DNA from: Hemicentrotus pulcherrimus
Lineage: Eukaryota > Echinodermata > Echinoidea > Camarodonta > Strongylocentrotidae
Length of the DNA: 64,000 bases
NCBI GenBank assembly: GCA_003118195.1
Contig: BEXV01000158.1
Coordinates: 14,668 to 78,667 of the forward strand
Direction: 5' to 3'
Shown piece by piece: positions 27,501 to 41,297 of the stretch (position 1 is its first letter; the number at the start of each line of letters is the position of its first letter). The notes below the pieces were generated by a model, which saw only the letters and a list, made by a program, of their open reading frames with translations, did not search any database and was not told where the DNA came from. The position numbers and the translations under genes were made by a program.

Positions 27501-30500
27501 ATCTTTTTCTGTTAATTTTGAATCATAAATGCGTAATGAACATGCGTGTTTTTTTGTGGGGGGGGGGGAAGGGTTAAGGGGGGGGGGAAAAATGTTGAAA
27601 GATATTGTCCGTCTATCCAAATTAAACAAATTCTTGTGCAGGAATAATCCGTAATACATCTCAAAAACTCACTATAATATTAAAAATTCATACCGGCAAC
27701 GAAATGTGTACTACTCTTTAAATAGGTGTAATGGCAAATAAACGGACTTTGTGAATTTACAAGAAGCATCTACCATACTCTAAAATGGCTGTTGACTCTA
27801 AAAATGCAATGTCTAGTTTATTTATAGAAAATGAGGTGCGCAAAAATTGTTGGGAATGAGAAGGATGATACAGGGAGAGGACGAGACAGCGAGGTGGGAG
27901 AATTAAAAGAGAGAGAGAGAGAGAGAGAGAGAAGAGAAAGAGAGAAAGAGAAAGATAGAGAAAGAAAGTGGTGGTGGCGGGGTTGGAGAAATGACAGAGC
28001 ATGCAGAGTGAGGAAAAAAAAGGAGAATAGGGATGTATAGAGGAAGCGAATGGCAGTTCTAATTCATATGCAAACAAGAGCGCAAATTTGGCATTTAGTT
28101 AGATCGAATTGCATTAAGTGGAAATGCTAACAGAAATCCGTCGTTATAATGTCTCCAATGTTTGATGAACGTTTATCGATCATGTTCTAAAACGGTGCAC
28201 TTTTGTCCCCACATCTCAAGGCATACCAAGCAATGCATTAGGGGCATATCAAAATATATTGGACTTAGATTTAAAATATTTTTCTACCTCTCAAGGGGGA
28301 TGTAATTTGGTAACCATTTTCTGATGATAGTGTTTTTTTCTAAAAGACAAGTACCTAATCCGCGAGAGCCAGGTTTTAGTAGGAACAAGGGAGAAGAAAA
28401 CAAAAACTAAGAAAGAAAGAGAAAGAAAGAGAGAGAGAGAGAGAGATCAATAAAATGGTTCTTTAAGATATTTCAAGCATACTAAATTTGTTTTAATTAA
28501 TAAAAAGGATTCAATTATTGAGAAAAATGATTCCAGATAATTGCGCTATATTACATTGCATTTTTTGAATAATCCATATGACATTCACCATCAGTAAGAT
28601 GGTGATTATTGTCGGGTGTTTGATCTTGATTCCCACAAATATAGATTAAGGAAACCACAAGTAAACCAAGACTCATTGTGACTGTATCTAGTGTGACTAG
28701 AGGAAGACGGGTGAGAATCATTTAATGTCACTTTGTGAAAAAAACATATCGTGTTTCTTTTGCAGCTTGTCATCTATATCACTTAAACTCAAATGGATTC
28801 ATTTTTTGCATGCATGCAGATGCGCATTTGATCCTGCCGATATCCGAAACGTCAATATCTGCACAATTAACCTGTATCATTTACCTTTTGAATAGGGAAG
28901 AAAAGAAATGAGTGAGGAGGAGGAGACATGATGAACAAGTCACCTTAAAATCATCTCTCAATTGCTTTCCTTGGCCATTTTCATATTGTTCATATCGTTT
29001 GTTAATATTTTGTATCTATTATTATTATTTTCTTGTTGAAACAATCGGATAGTTTCTTAAGTATTTAAAGGGTCACAACTGTAAACATAAACTTCCACCC
29101 AAAAATCACAAACTATATATATTATCTATATAATAATTATTGTTGTGATATGCTTCAAACAAAACTAAATAGATTCCATTTTGAAATCATCTGTTATGTT
29201 CCATTTTATTCCCACCACAAAAGTCTTATTGATTCATTAACATGAATTAAAGATTTATCTTGGAAATTAGATATATACGGGCCATTGTCACCTCGTATTT
29301 GGGCGGCGATGTTGTCCAAAATAAAATACTGCAATCTAATTTTATATACTTCAAAGCATTTCGAACAGGCTCCATGTTTTTAGGCACACACATGGCAATC
29401 CAAAAATATTAAACATTCCCATCCTGGGTGGAAAGTGGCAAAAGTATATTAATGACTTGCTAAAGAACATTAGTGGCCCGGTGGGACTCGAACCATGAAC
29501 CATGTGAACCACAGTCCGGCGATTTATCTACTAGACCAAGATACGTCCAATACGCCCGTACATCTGCGCTGGTTAGATTAAATTGGAGAGATATTGTGTA
29601 AGCATGAGTTCACAAGTGACCTCCCGTACGATCTTACACAGTGAGCGATATCTACTGGGTTGTTTTAACCGTCAGTACGAGTGATGATGATGTGGTTATT
29701 TTACAGACATAGATACACCGCAATCAGCTCATCTCACATGTATATCATGACCCAAAATCAGTGAGGTTAGAAGTTATTTTAAGAAACCTTTTCATAAACA
29801 TCGTCGTTCTAAATTATGGCCGTCCCCTTAGGATCGTGTGTCATAAAATATGTAATCTAAATGATGCGTCGCTTAAAGGGAACACGTTGATTTCCTGCCC
29901 TTCGTATGTGCTATCTCTCAATACCCTCACAGGCATCTTCATTTTTGTTGACATGTTTATTATAGGTTCATCATTTCTGTGTCAAGTAGCAGGTTTTGCA
30001 AGGAGAACCATTCGGGAAACGATTACATCAACCACATTTAAAGCAAATAGTATACATGAAAACGATTCACGAAATGTTTTGAATAGAATAATGTAAAATC
30101 TATTTTCTGAATCCATTAAAAGTAACAATAAACGACTTTAATATAGGCACATACGTTATCATTGCCTTTTCATTAATACGTATTCTAACTCGAAGCGATT
30201 GTAATGCTAGTGGAAGGGCAGAATAGCTTGAATATTTTCCTTTTTGAATGTTGACTCGCAGCTAGTCAACCTGATTTAGCTACGTCAATGCTATATATCT
30301 AGCGTGTCATTAAAAAGGTAAGACCATATGTGCACCTCATCAAGGTCAATTATTCCCAGCTCTGCTCAAACCATCTCCTCTCCAACCAGGAGATATCGAA
30401 CGGGTGCTCTATGACTATCAAATCTAACTCGCACACCAGGTCTAATGGCAAGACATCACTTTGATTAGTTTTGCTATCTGCGATGAAAATAGAATTGAAA

Positions 30501-33500
30501 GCAATAAGAAATGTGCGAGTTGAAATGAATATAGAGTGTATGGAAAACACATCTGAATTTCTTTGATTATAGAAAAATATGAGAGGCACATAGTAGGAAT
30601 CACGGTTCGTCATTGCTATCTGATTTTGTGTATTTATTTCTTACAATAGTTTGTTAATCCATTTATGTGTGAGTGCGTATGCGTTTCTGTGTGCGTGTGC
30701 GTGTGCGTGTGTATTTATGTCTGGAAAAGGTCTTGATCAGCCTCGATTTGAGTAGTGACTCATTATAAGCCCTAATTGAAGGAGACCATTGTACCATTTT
30801 ATCCTTAATGCACCTGTAATTGTTTAAGTGGTAAATGTTTAATGTATCCTAGACATGTAAGAGCAATATGTTAGAAAATGAAGACAAAAGAAATGAATAC
30901 AAATTCATACAACGACAAAAGACAAATAGACTTGGCATTTCTTAAGATATTTGGTCGGCATTACTCACGCTTAAGGGTGAGCTCGAAAAAAAAAAAAAAA
31001 AAAACACCGTATGTCATATTTTTAGCCTAAAGTGCATTTGCACACACATGCTTTTCTTGTGGGAATATGACAGGAAGCTTCTGTAGAGGGTCAGACAGTC
31101 ATTTGAAATTCACCTAATCTCAAAGGGCTTATTCACTTATAGGTTTTATATTCAATCTAACTTAAAGTTGCTTTTTTATTCCAATTCAGTGCGATTTACA
31201 GATACATCTGATTAATGGACAGAGTTTTAATAACCTGTGTATTTTGGTGTCGAATCACGTGATCTTTACTCAATAACGGTGAAATTGTATTCATTTCTCA
31301 AAGTGAGAAAAACTGAATCATGTATATTATTTTTCAGCTAGTTTAAGAATTTGATTTTTTTAAAAAGATAAATAAATATATAATCATTACAAAAAACAAT
31401 ACAAAAACGAAAGACAACCTACCAAGTAAACAAGATATCCTATTAGGCTGTTCACTCTCCAACCAATGCCATGCCTTTAACTTCATCTACTTAGTTCATA
31501 GTAACCAATTTTTCGTGCCATCATTCTATTAGTATAATATTTGTTCTAGTGGGACTATGATCTTTTACGCATTCTTTACATTCCCCATATACGACTACAA
31601 TCTAATTCATAATTAAAAGCTTTTTTAAAGTTAGAAAACTACGTTTGTGGTTCTGAGGTATGGGTCTTTTAAACTCATGAATCATTTACTTCATTTACTT
31701 CAACGATGAGGAGAACAAGATTCAAGATGTCATTCACTATGGCATAAAAGTGTATGTGTTATTATTAATATGAAATTAACTATGCTTGAAATGGTCCCTC
31801 ATTAAGTCATACATATCTCCTCTTTTTCTCTCTCTTTCCTTCCCCATCGCTCTCTCTCACACACAGACACAGACACACACACACATCCTCTATGTCTTTC
31901 CTCCCCCCTCTCTCTCTGTCTCTCTCACACAAACACACACACACACACACACTCACACAAACCTATCCTCTCTCTCTCTCTCTTTCCTCCCCCTCTCTTT
32001 CACACACACTCACTCACAACACATGTCATCTTTATTTCTTTCCTCATCTCTTTCTCTTTCTCCCTCTTTCTCTGTCTCTCCTCATTGCTGTTCCAGGTGC
32101 CACTAGGCCAGTGCTAATACATTCTCCTATTGAGAGGAAATGAAGTGAGAATATAATAGTCGCTTCGATGACCTTCGTGGTTGAGTGGCTTTTGTATAAA
32201 CACACTTTCAATAACATAAATATACATTTCACTTAAACAAAGGAAAAGAAAAACGTCGATGGAAAATCTGACTTAATGCTGAATGTTAAAGCGTCTTCAG
32301 TCTCGTTTCATTTTCGAGGCTCAATGAACTTGAACACATGCCTAAAAAGCATGATTAGTAAACTGAAATACTTAACACTGTCAATGCCGAATATCGTTGA
32401 ACACATTCCTATATAATAATAACCAATAAAAATATTCAACAGAGAGGGATATAAAAACGTCAAAAAGAAAGAAAAAAAAAATAGAGAGAAACAATGATCC
32501 ATGCAATATAAATGTTAAATATGTTGATTGCAACCACAGTCTGTCAAAATGAAACTATATATGTGCGGCTAATTGAAGTTGTGAGATATCTACTCGGAGA
32601 ATATGAATTAAATGGATCAATAAGACGCTAAAAACGAACACAAAAGCACTCTTGTATTTGGAAGCGACTCTTGCCTTTGGCGCCGTCATGAATGTGCTAC
32701 TCAAAGATAGATATTGATAATGGAAAATAATTTCCTGAGATGCTTCGAGAAAACCATGAAGGTAATATTAATCTAGGACGCTGAACGTTATTTTATTTTA
32801 TAAATCAGAAATCAAAGTTCAGATAGTCCACTCGAATTTTCGATTTAGATATAAAAGGAGTTTGATGTTTAATATGTTATTAAGTTTTTTTCTTCTAATT
32901 CGAGTCCTATGATATTTTATATACTTGGTAACTGATATCCGGAAAGATACTTCAGCTCCCAATCCGGACCTAAATGCATGAGTTTCCTCCATTAACATAT
33001 TTATTGCTTTCATGTTATTGGGAGATCTCTCTCACTCTTAATAGGTATGAAACATAGTGTCTGACATCATTTATGCAAAAGTCTAAACATAATGAGCAAA
33101 CTCATCTGCAGTACGTATTTTCCTTTAAAAAAAATTTCAGTGGTGGTTCATTTATAATCATTAATATTCATTTAAGAACATTATTGATACGAAAACATGC
33201 ATTTTCATTCACATACCATTTCGACGGTTCTTCATTTGAGCACACATGGCATTTCATGTAAGAATTGTGTTGAAATCTTAACCTTTATTGCTTTTGGCCG
33301 TTCAGCGCGAAAGAAAGGCATTGTGACTGCAAGGTTGCCATTGGTTATGGTAACTATGGTGTAAAATTGATATTTCGTTTTCGCTCATAATATCTTCAAT
33401 ATCTTAAAGGTTAATCAAGTTAAAGGTAAAATTTATTTTAGAAGTGTATGGCGTGTGAATAATGTCCACTGAATATCAAAAACAGCACACAATCGACGGA

Positions 33501-36500
33501 ATTTGATTTGGTTTAATAAATAAATATCCCAACAAATTCATGAATTCTAGCATATTAAAGAAAAAGTTAAAAATTATAAAATGCCTTTCTGTGTTACCGT
33601 TTGATGTATTTTCAAGCAAACTTAAAAGAAGACAAACTCTATAATGACTTATCTCAAATTACCATTAAATATTGACGTTTGTAGCCGTGTAGGCCTTTTG
33701 ACTTCGGTAAATGTCTCTTTCTGTTCCAAAAACAGAAAAATTAGAACAATGCCTTTTGATACAAAAAAGTTGTCATCATATGCTTTGACAAAACGGAATT
33801 AAATGAAGTGATTTATAATCAACTTAAAAATAACAACAACAGCAAGAACTACCAAAATCCCCTGAAAAAACAGGTATTGAATAGTACACGTATAGAGCGT
33901 CATCCCAATAATCATGTTTCATCTCTGTGCTAAAAAAACAACTATATTTTCTCTCCCTCTCTCTCTTTTACCATTGTTATATTAACAATATTTCCCCGTT
34001 ATGATCCCTGTGTTCAGACCACTCTTTCTTTTCCCTTTCTCTGACCATCTCTGTAGTATTCAACAATCTAGATTTCCTCTTTCATTAAATCTCTTGCTTG
34101 TAATCCACTAGATATTCTCCTCGCCTTACAATTACCCCCTTTACCTCAAGATTTTTTTAGATAGCTTTATGTAAAGGTTTTGAATTTTGATTTCATTCGT
34201 TTATGGTTGGACACCTTCGCAGTAGTTTGAATGGCGATAATATGACAGTTATTGAGTATTCTTGAATCATAAACACTTTCTCTTCCACAGACCGAAAATA
34301 AGAAATACGCTAGTCTAAAACGAAAGTATGATTCTGGATTTTAACGCCTTGATTTTGAAAAAAGTAAGTAGGAAATAAAATCAGAAAAATGCGGTGTTTC
34401 ATCGGTACTGTTGCGTGTATAATTGAATCGGTTCATTACCAAACAACGGAAATGCAGCCCAAGTGCTGAAAATAATAAAATTACAAAATAACATAATTAT
34501 AGAACATAATATACACCTCAAGATGAAAATCAAGAAGTACCAATTATTAATCATTATGTCGATATAAAGCCAATATTGTACATCAATCATGCACGATTAC
34601 ATTAAACAATTCGCTAAATATCACAATTAACAATTAAAGTAGAAATAAAAGGAGAGTAGAAGATAGAAAACGGGACAGGGTAGAATGACAAAGATTTACG
34701 TAAATGAATGAATAAATAAATACACTATTAAAGAGAAACAATAAACATTGCAATGTAGACTGAGCGATGATTTGACACTCTCATTGAACCTCGTGTATAA
34801 CTTGATATCTATACTATCATATGGAGAAATGAAATTGTGAACGAAATTGCGATGTCGTATAAATAGAGCTGATTTTGACAGCATCAATGCATAGGGGGTA
34901 TTGGTTTACAATGAAAAAGTTAGGGAGTCAATTTGTGAGAGATGGCGAAGACAAATTGAGAGCATCCGGGCATTACGGCCAAATATCAGGTTGCTAGGTG
35001 AAAGGTATACTTGAGAGTCTCAGGCTAATTTGGCATCAAATCCCTCAGCTCCGACCACATATATGTGCCCTTACATAGTAAAACAGGTTGGAAGGCGGGA
35101 AAGGGAAATTTATCTTAGGGTAATCAAAATGTGGATGCATAATGTTCGAATTAAGAAGCACCCGTTGGGTGGGGAGTGCAAGAAGAAGAGAAAAGAGGCA
35201 AAGGAATATTTAGACTCTGGAAAAAGAATTAGGAGGAAAACAGTCAACATTAACGGAGCAATCTAATCAACTATCGAGGCAATATCACAGATTGGAGATT
35301 AAAGGGCGTTTTACTCGGGATAAAAAGAGGGTTATGTGGTGACTATCACTTTGCTGAAGTTATATTTGTCGGGGTAGGATGCAAACGAGAAACAATAAGA
35401 AATTGAATGGGAAAAGAAAGAAATTGTAGAAAATAATGTTTATGACAATAGCGATGAGATGAGTAAGAATCAAGGAAAAAGAGAAATCAGGCAGACAAAA
35501 AAAAAAACAAAAAAAAACGGTAAGAGAATGAGAGGACAACTTGGCTTAATGAGGTTGAAGAGTATCAAGTAGATAGAGAGAGAAAGAGAGAGAGAGAGAG
35601 ACAGAGAGAGAGGGGAAGAGAGAGGGGAAGAGAGAGGAAGAGAGAGAGAGAGAGAGAGAGTGAGAGAGCAAACTCGGATAGACAGGTACAGGGAAAGAGA
35701 GGGGAGCAAGATAAAATGGATTTGAAACGGCGTTATACAGGGGAAGCTATTCGATGCATCAAAGTCTGCTCGCACTTTGATCTAACCATAATGTTTCTCT
35801 CTCATGTATGATAATGTTGTCATGGTATAATGAGGAAGAGCCTCATCATGTTACTGACTAACGACCATATACATATAACTTTGGTGTGATGGGACCAACG
35901 CACCCTAATCGCCATGATATTACCCTGAATGATTCAGTTTTTCTTCCTAAATTATTCTTCAATGGTGACTTGAGAAATTAATTATCCTCTCATGTTGAGG
36001 ATTAATAAACGTGTTCATAACACAGAAAACATAACATGGCCTACATTGCTTGAATTTAATGTTTGGTAATTTGAGTATGAAGTATGAAAGTACATCGGGG
36101 AAGCCAACAGTTAGCTGCTTATTAAAGAAGATCCCTCTAATTTAAAGAAAATAGAACAATGCCATTGGTACACAGCATAATAATAATAATAATAATAATG
36201 GTGGCTTCTTATATAGCGCACATGTCCGTCACATAAACTGTATATATAAAATTAGTTTGATTTAATTACATAGATCATCAGGATATATTTATTTATTTAT
36301 CAGTCTTATTTTAGTACGGTGGCTCCATCAGTATATAGTTTAAGAAAATCTTTTCCTTGGAGGCCCTACAGCATGAATACACAATTTACAAACATATTGA
36401 TGTAAACAATAAAAATCTAGACAAAATAAATTTAGTTACAACATTTTGTGAATAAAAGAAAAGAAACAAAAACAACACGATGGACCAGTTCAATGATTAG

Positions 36501-39500
36501 GATTATCAAAACGCCAAAATGAGGAATGTGATGGCGCATTTCTTAAAATATTCAGTAAACTATCCAAAAGAGCCTTAACATTAAATTAAAAAACGTTGTT
36601 TTCTTATCTGTGTCTTTATTTTTGGTAAGATTAATCCTGCGTTTTGTGCACTGCGCTTCTTTCTTTATGCACAGATTGTTTTTTGTTGTTGAAACATTTG
36701 AGATATGTAGACCGGATTTGATTTTCAAAAACAGAATAAATCATCGTGCATTTAAAATAATTCCACCTATTTGAGAATGCTGACCAGCTTGAGTTTATTG
36801 ACATTTTCTTGAGTCGGGGTGCTTTACATCGTCCCCCAAGATTAATTTGGCCATTTTCTAGTGTTGTTTATGATTATATATTGGACATTAAACCATGTAT
36901 TTAATTTTTTTTCTTCAAATAAAGCCAAAATCTAAAGCATTGACATTCCCTCAAAAGGCAGGTATCTTTTTGACCGACCAACTATTCAACTCGAGCGACT
37001 CCAAATCTTTCAGGTTTATAACTATAAATACTTAGGAGTCTGGCTAGATCCAACATTAACCTGGAAAGAACACGTGACAAATACAAGTAAAACGATGGGG
37101 ACAGTCCCTATCTTTTCAATTTACACAAAAGGCAGGTATCTTTTTGACCGACCAACTATTCAACTCGAGCGACTCCAAATCTTTCAGGTTTATAACTATA
37201 AATACTTAGGAGTCTGGCTAGATCCAATATTAATCTGGAAATAACACGTGACAAATACAAGTAAAACGATAAGGACTGTCCCCATCGTTTTACTTGTATT
37301 TGTCACGTGTTCTTTCCAGGTTAATGTTGGATCTAGCCAGACTCCTAAATATGTATAGTTATAAACCTAAGTGATTTGGAGTTGCTGGAGTTGATTGCAA
37401 ATAGATTTTTCAAATCTAGCTAATTTCATTTGTGAACTAACTAACACAAATTCATTTTGCAGTGGTTTAATGCCAGATTGTTTTCTTTGACCCACTTATA
37501 TACTAGTTTTAAATAAAAAATTCAAGGCCGATTCAATGTCCTCACATCTTTGACTACTAAAAACAGTACAGCATCGTCTGCATAATTATAATATTACTTG
37601 GCATTTGGATACCACCTTAGGAATATCATTAACCATGACAGTTAACGATAGCGGGCAGAAATTGGCGCCTTGTGGTACGCCTGATACAGGCGTACCCTAA
37701 TCTGTTTCAAATTTTACAATTACAACTTTTTGAACCAATTCCATGAACCAATAATTTGTTTGACCCAGTAAACCTTACTTGCAAAGCTTTTCTAACAGTA
37801 TTTTACGATCTACATAGTCGGAAGCCTTGTTCAGGTCCTTTAAAGAGAAGGTTGAGTTGTGGGAAGAGGTGAAAAATAATTCGTGAACTTTATAATTTTT
37901 CATTATGCAAGTGTGGGAGAATATCAGATAAGAAATGTTCCCTGAAAAGCATGGCTCTTCAAATGCCTTCATATTCTAATTATGTCATGTTTATCGTAAA
38001 ACTCGGGGGGGAGGTTTTTTTCGCCACGTGTTCGTGTAGTCCCATATACATCTTTCTGTGTACAGTGTTTGTAACTTTACCAAATTTCTTATCATTTTGA
38101 TGATTCCAGAACCTTGCAATACACACAAATTCTTATGTGCTAGATGATCAACCTTTTCTGGTCGATTCCACACCGTTTCTTTCACAATGCAATGGCATGA
38201 CCAGAACTCAACTTCATCTTTAAAAGATACTAACAAATGTAGATTGTTTCATATATATAATGTTTTTTATTGATCAATCGCTTCTGTTTTCTTCCTAATA
38301 GTGAATCATGTTTAGGCTGATATGTTTCATACTCCGTTCTTTTGTACAACGAAATAGAGTAAGGAGCATGTAGGCCCAAGCATTGTTTTGGTTTAGGTTC
38401 TTTCTTTCCTTCCTTCACACTAATGTTCTATCCTCTTCATCATGTTCAATGTGTAATAATAGAAAATAAGAATATTTCTATTTTGTTCGCCTTTTATTTC
38501 GATGGTTTGATTATAAACACAACGATAACATTTTTATTATATATTATATTACTTTTTTTCACAATGTGTGACCAAAACAAATTTCCATGCATTCTTGTGA
38601 ACTGCTGATTGAGAGAGCCTTTCATTTGTGACGTCATATAGCCTTTATATCGTATAAGCTTTCAAGACCACATGTCAGATGATTATATAAGCATACAATG
38701 ATTTCTCTTTAAATGCTTAGAAAGATTAATCTAATCAATAATAGTGTTATCGCTTAATCGGATCACGAAAGTTTTGGTCCTATATGTTTGGAAAACTCTT
38801 TTACAATTATGACTATTATGGAACCTTACATTTTTAAATATAGTTTAACAAAAATATACTACTCTATCAACTTTTGTAATGGCTACTTCATAATTATTTC
38901 AAAATGAAATTCAATCATTATCGCTCCACATAAGATTCTAACAAAAACGAACTAAAGGACAATATCTCCTCTTTTAGAACCAGTCGCCTTTAATACCACG
39001 TAAACATGTACATACTATACCCCTAGATATCTCACAACACATCTCCTTTAATACCGCGTAAGCATGCACATATTATATCCCCAAACCTTAGCATGTCACG
39101 ACACATGGGAATTCTGGTCGAATGAAATAGATCTAAGCAAGGTCCTATATTGAATTTCACCTGTCCAATCAAATTCAGCTCGCTTTAATCAGCCACAAAT
39201 ATGATTCGGCCTGGCCTTGCATGCTTTTTGATTCTGTACCATACCTCCCGGGCAGTTACCCAATAGACGCGGGCTTTCCAATAAGCCACTCGCCGTAAAA
39301 TGTCAGAACAGGTCACATATTAGCTGCCAGCCTCAGATTCATAACGCTAAATCGGTTTTTATGAGAAGCAAAATATGGAACCCAAATTATCCCACTTTCG
39401 ACCAACATTTTCTGGTGGAAAACACGCCGTGTTGGTAGACTTCAGGGAGAGCTAGAGTGCATGAGGTTATTGGTAATATGTGTCCCATGCGTGGTGTATA

Positions 39501-40843
39501 GGGCAGAGCATGATTGTGCGTGTACCTTTTCTGGGCTAATGATCCAACGAGAAATTCAATCAAAACATGATTTGTGACGTGACTGTTAATGGAACGGTAA
39601 TACCATAATAACATTGATTTAGGTAGATGGGCATTACATTAACCTTTCATTATGATTTGTTCATTTTACACAATATAGGGAATGACGAATTCTGTGAGAA
39701 TGTTTTATTCTCTTCATATCTCAAAGAGTTTAATAGCTTTATATTTCTTTTTCACTCAATAATTGCCAGAATTGCCAAAAAATTATCATAAAATCTCTTT
39801 TTGGAGCCAGAAGTGCCTTAAATTTATGTGAAAGTATATGAGTTAACCCCCTTCTGGCTCCCAACAGTTATCGTTCATAACAAACACTTCATGCCCAATA
39901 CGTCTCAATAAATTTCCTTGAAAGAAAGTAGACATCTTACTTATGATTCATCGAAAAGCATCAGCGTACACCAGCTTTAACAGAAGACTGATGTTGAAAA
40001 GGTAGAATTGCTCTGCATTTTTTTTTTTGCAAAATGATGGAAGGCGAATCCCTGGTAACATTTTGAATTTAATCAAAAGCAACGTTCTCAGTTTTCCAGA
40101 GTGAAAAGCAATCTTAAATACTTTATTCGAATATTCTGTATTGTTGCCACTCAAGGTCTGTATTTCTGTCTCTCTCTCTCTCTCTATATATATATATTTC
40201 TCGCTCACTGTCTCGCCCCTCTCGCTCTGTCCCTCGTCTCCCCTCTGTCTTCCATCTTCTCACACTCTTTCTCACCCTCCACTCTCTCCATCTCACTTTC
40301 CCTCTATCCCTCTAATGAGAAGTGAGAAGAATGCGGACTGGCACATGGGCAACAGAAAACCCAGCGGATGGCTGCACGTGAGATGATGGAAGCAAGAACT
40401 GACAACTGTATTCAGTGTTTGGCGGGAAGGTGAGTGTAGATGATGAAATGTGGCAAGGAAGTGGTTACAACTGATCGATAAGATTGCATCCATTCTAAAA
40501 GCTTGGCTAGGCACTCATTCTCTCAGGTGAAAGCATACTCTCTCTTATGGGAAATCATGTACAATACACTCATCGCTTGTCATCTCACACAAAGGAATGG
40601 AGAGAGGAGCTATAATAGAGCGAACAAAGATGGACAACATTAGGGAGGGAGAAATACAGGTAAAACAAGGGAGAAAGAGAAAGAGCTGCAGAGTAAACTA
40701 TAAATGCAAATTGAAGGCCAAAAGGGAACAGTGAGAGACACACAAATGCAGGAGAGACAGACAGAAATAAAGGGAGAGAGAATAAACATTAAGTACAGAG
40801 GCGGTGAGAGCGAGATAGAGAAAGATGTGAATGAGAGAGAGAG

Positions 40844-40874
<31 letters not shown>

Positions 40875-41244
40875 GGGCAGAATAGAAGAGGGAGAGGGAT
40901 GCACGGGGGCAGAGAGACAGAGAATTATGAACAACGAGCGTAACCAAGCTAGCAAACTTTAAATCATGAATATTCGTAATAGATACAACATAGCTCGACC
41001 AAACCTCCTACCCCAAAGGGAATCAGAAATGAATAATAGCAGATATGTTACCATGTAACGACACCACATTCAAAATTTTCCAATACGGCACGATGGAGAA
41101 AGTTTGAAGAAAAGAAGAAATAGAGAGAGAAAAATAAATAAAGGAGAAGATACATCGAGTGCAGAAAAACGGACAAAACACGAGATATATACAAAGATAG
41201 CCAGGAAAAATATAGATTGACGGTGTTGGTGTTGGTGTGTATGA

Positions 41245-41297
<53 letters not shown>

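Noticed and set aside
29761..30096. 111-aa plus-strand frame
   Set aside because: No ATG at its start, no recognisable motif, and composition typical of the intron.
31786..32143. Ser/Leu/Thr/His-rich frames of 83-106 aa
   Set aside because: Low-complexity translation of CT/CA repeats.
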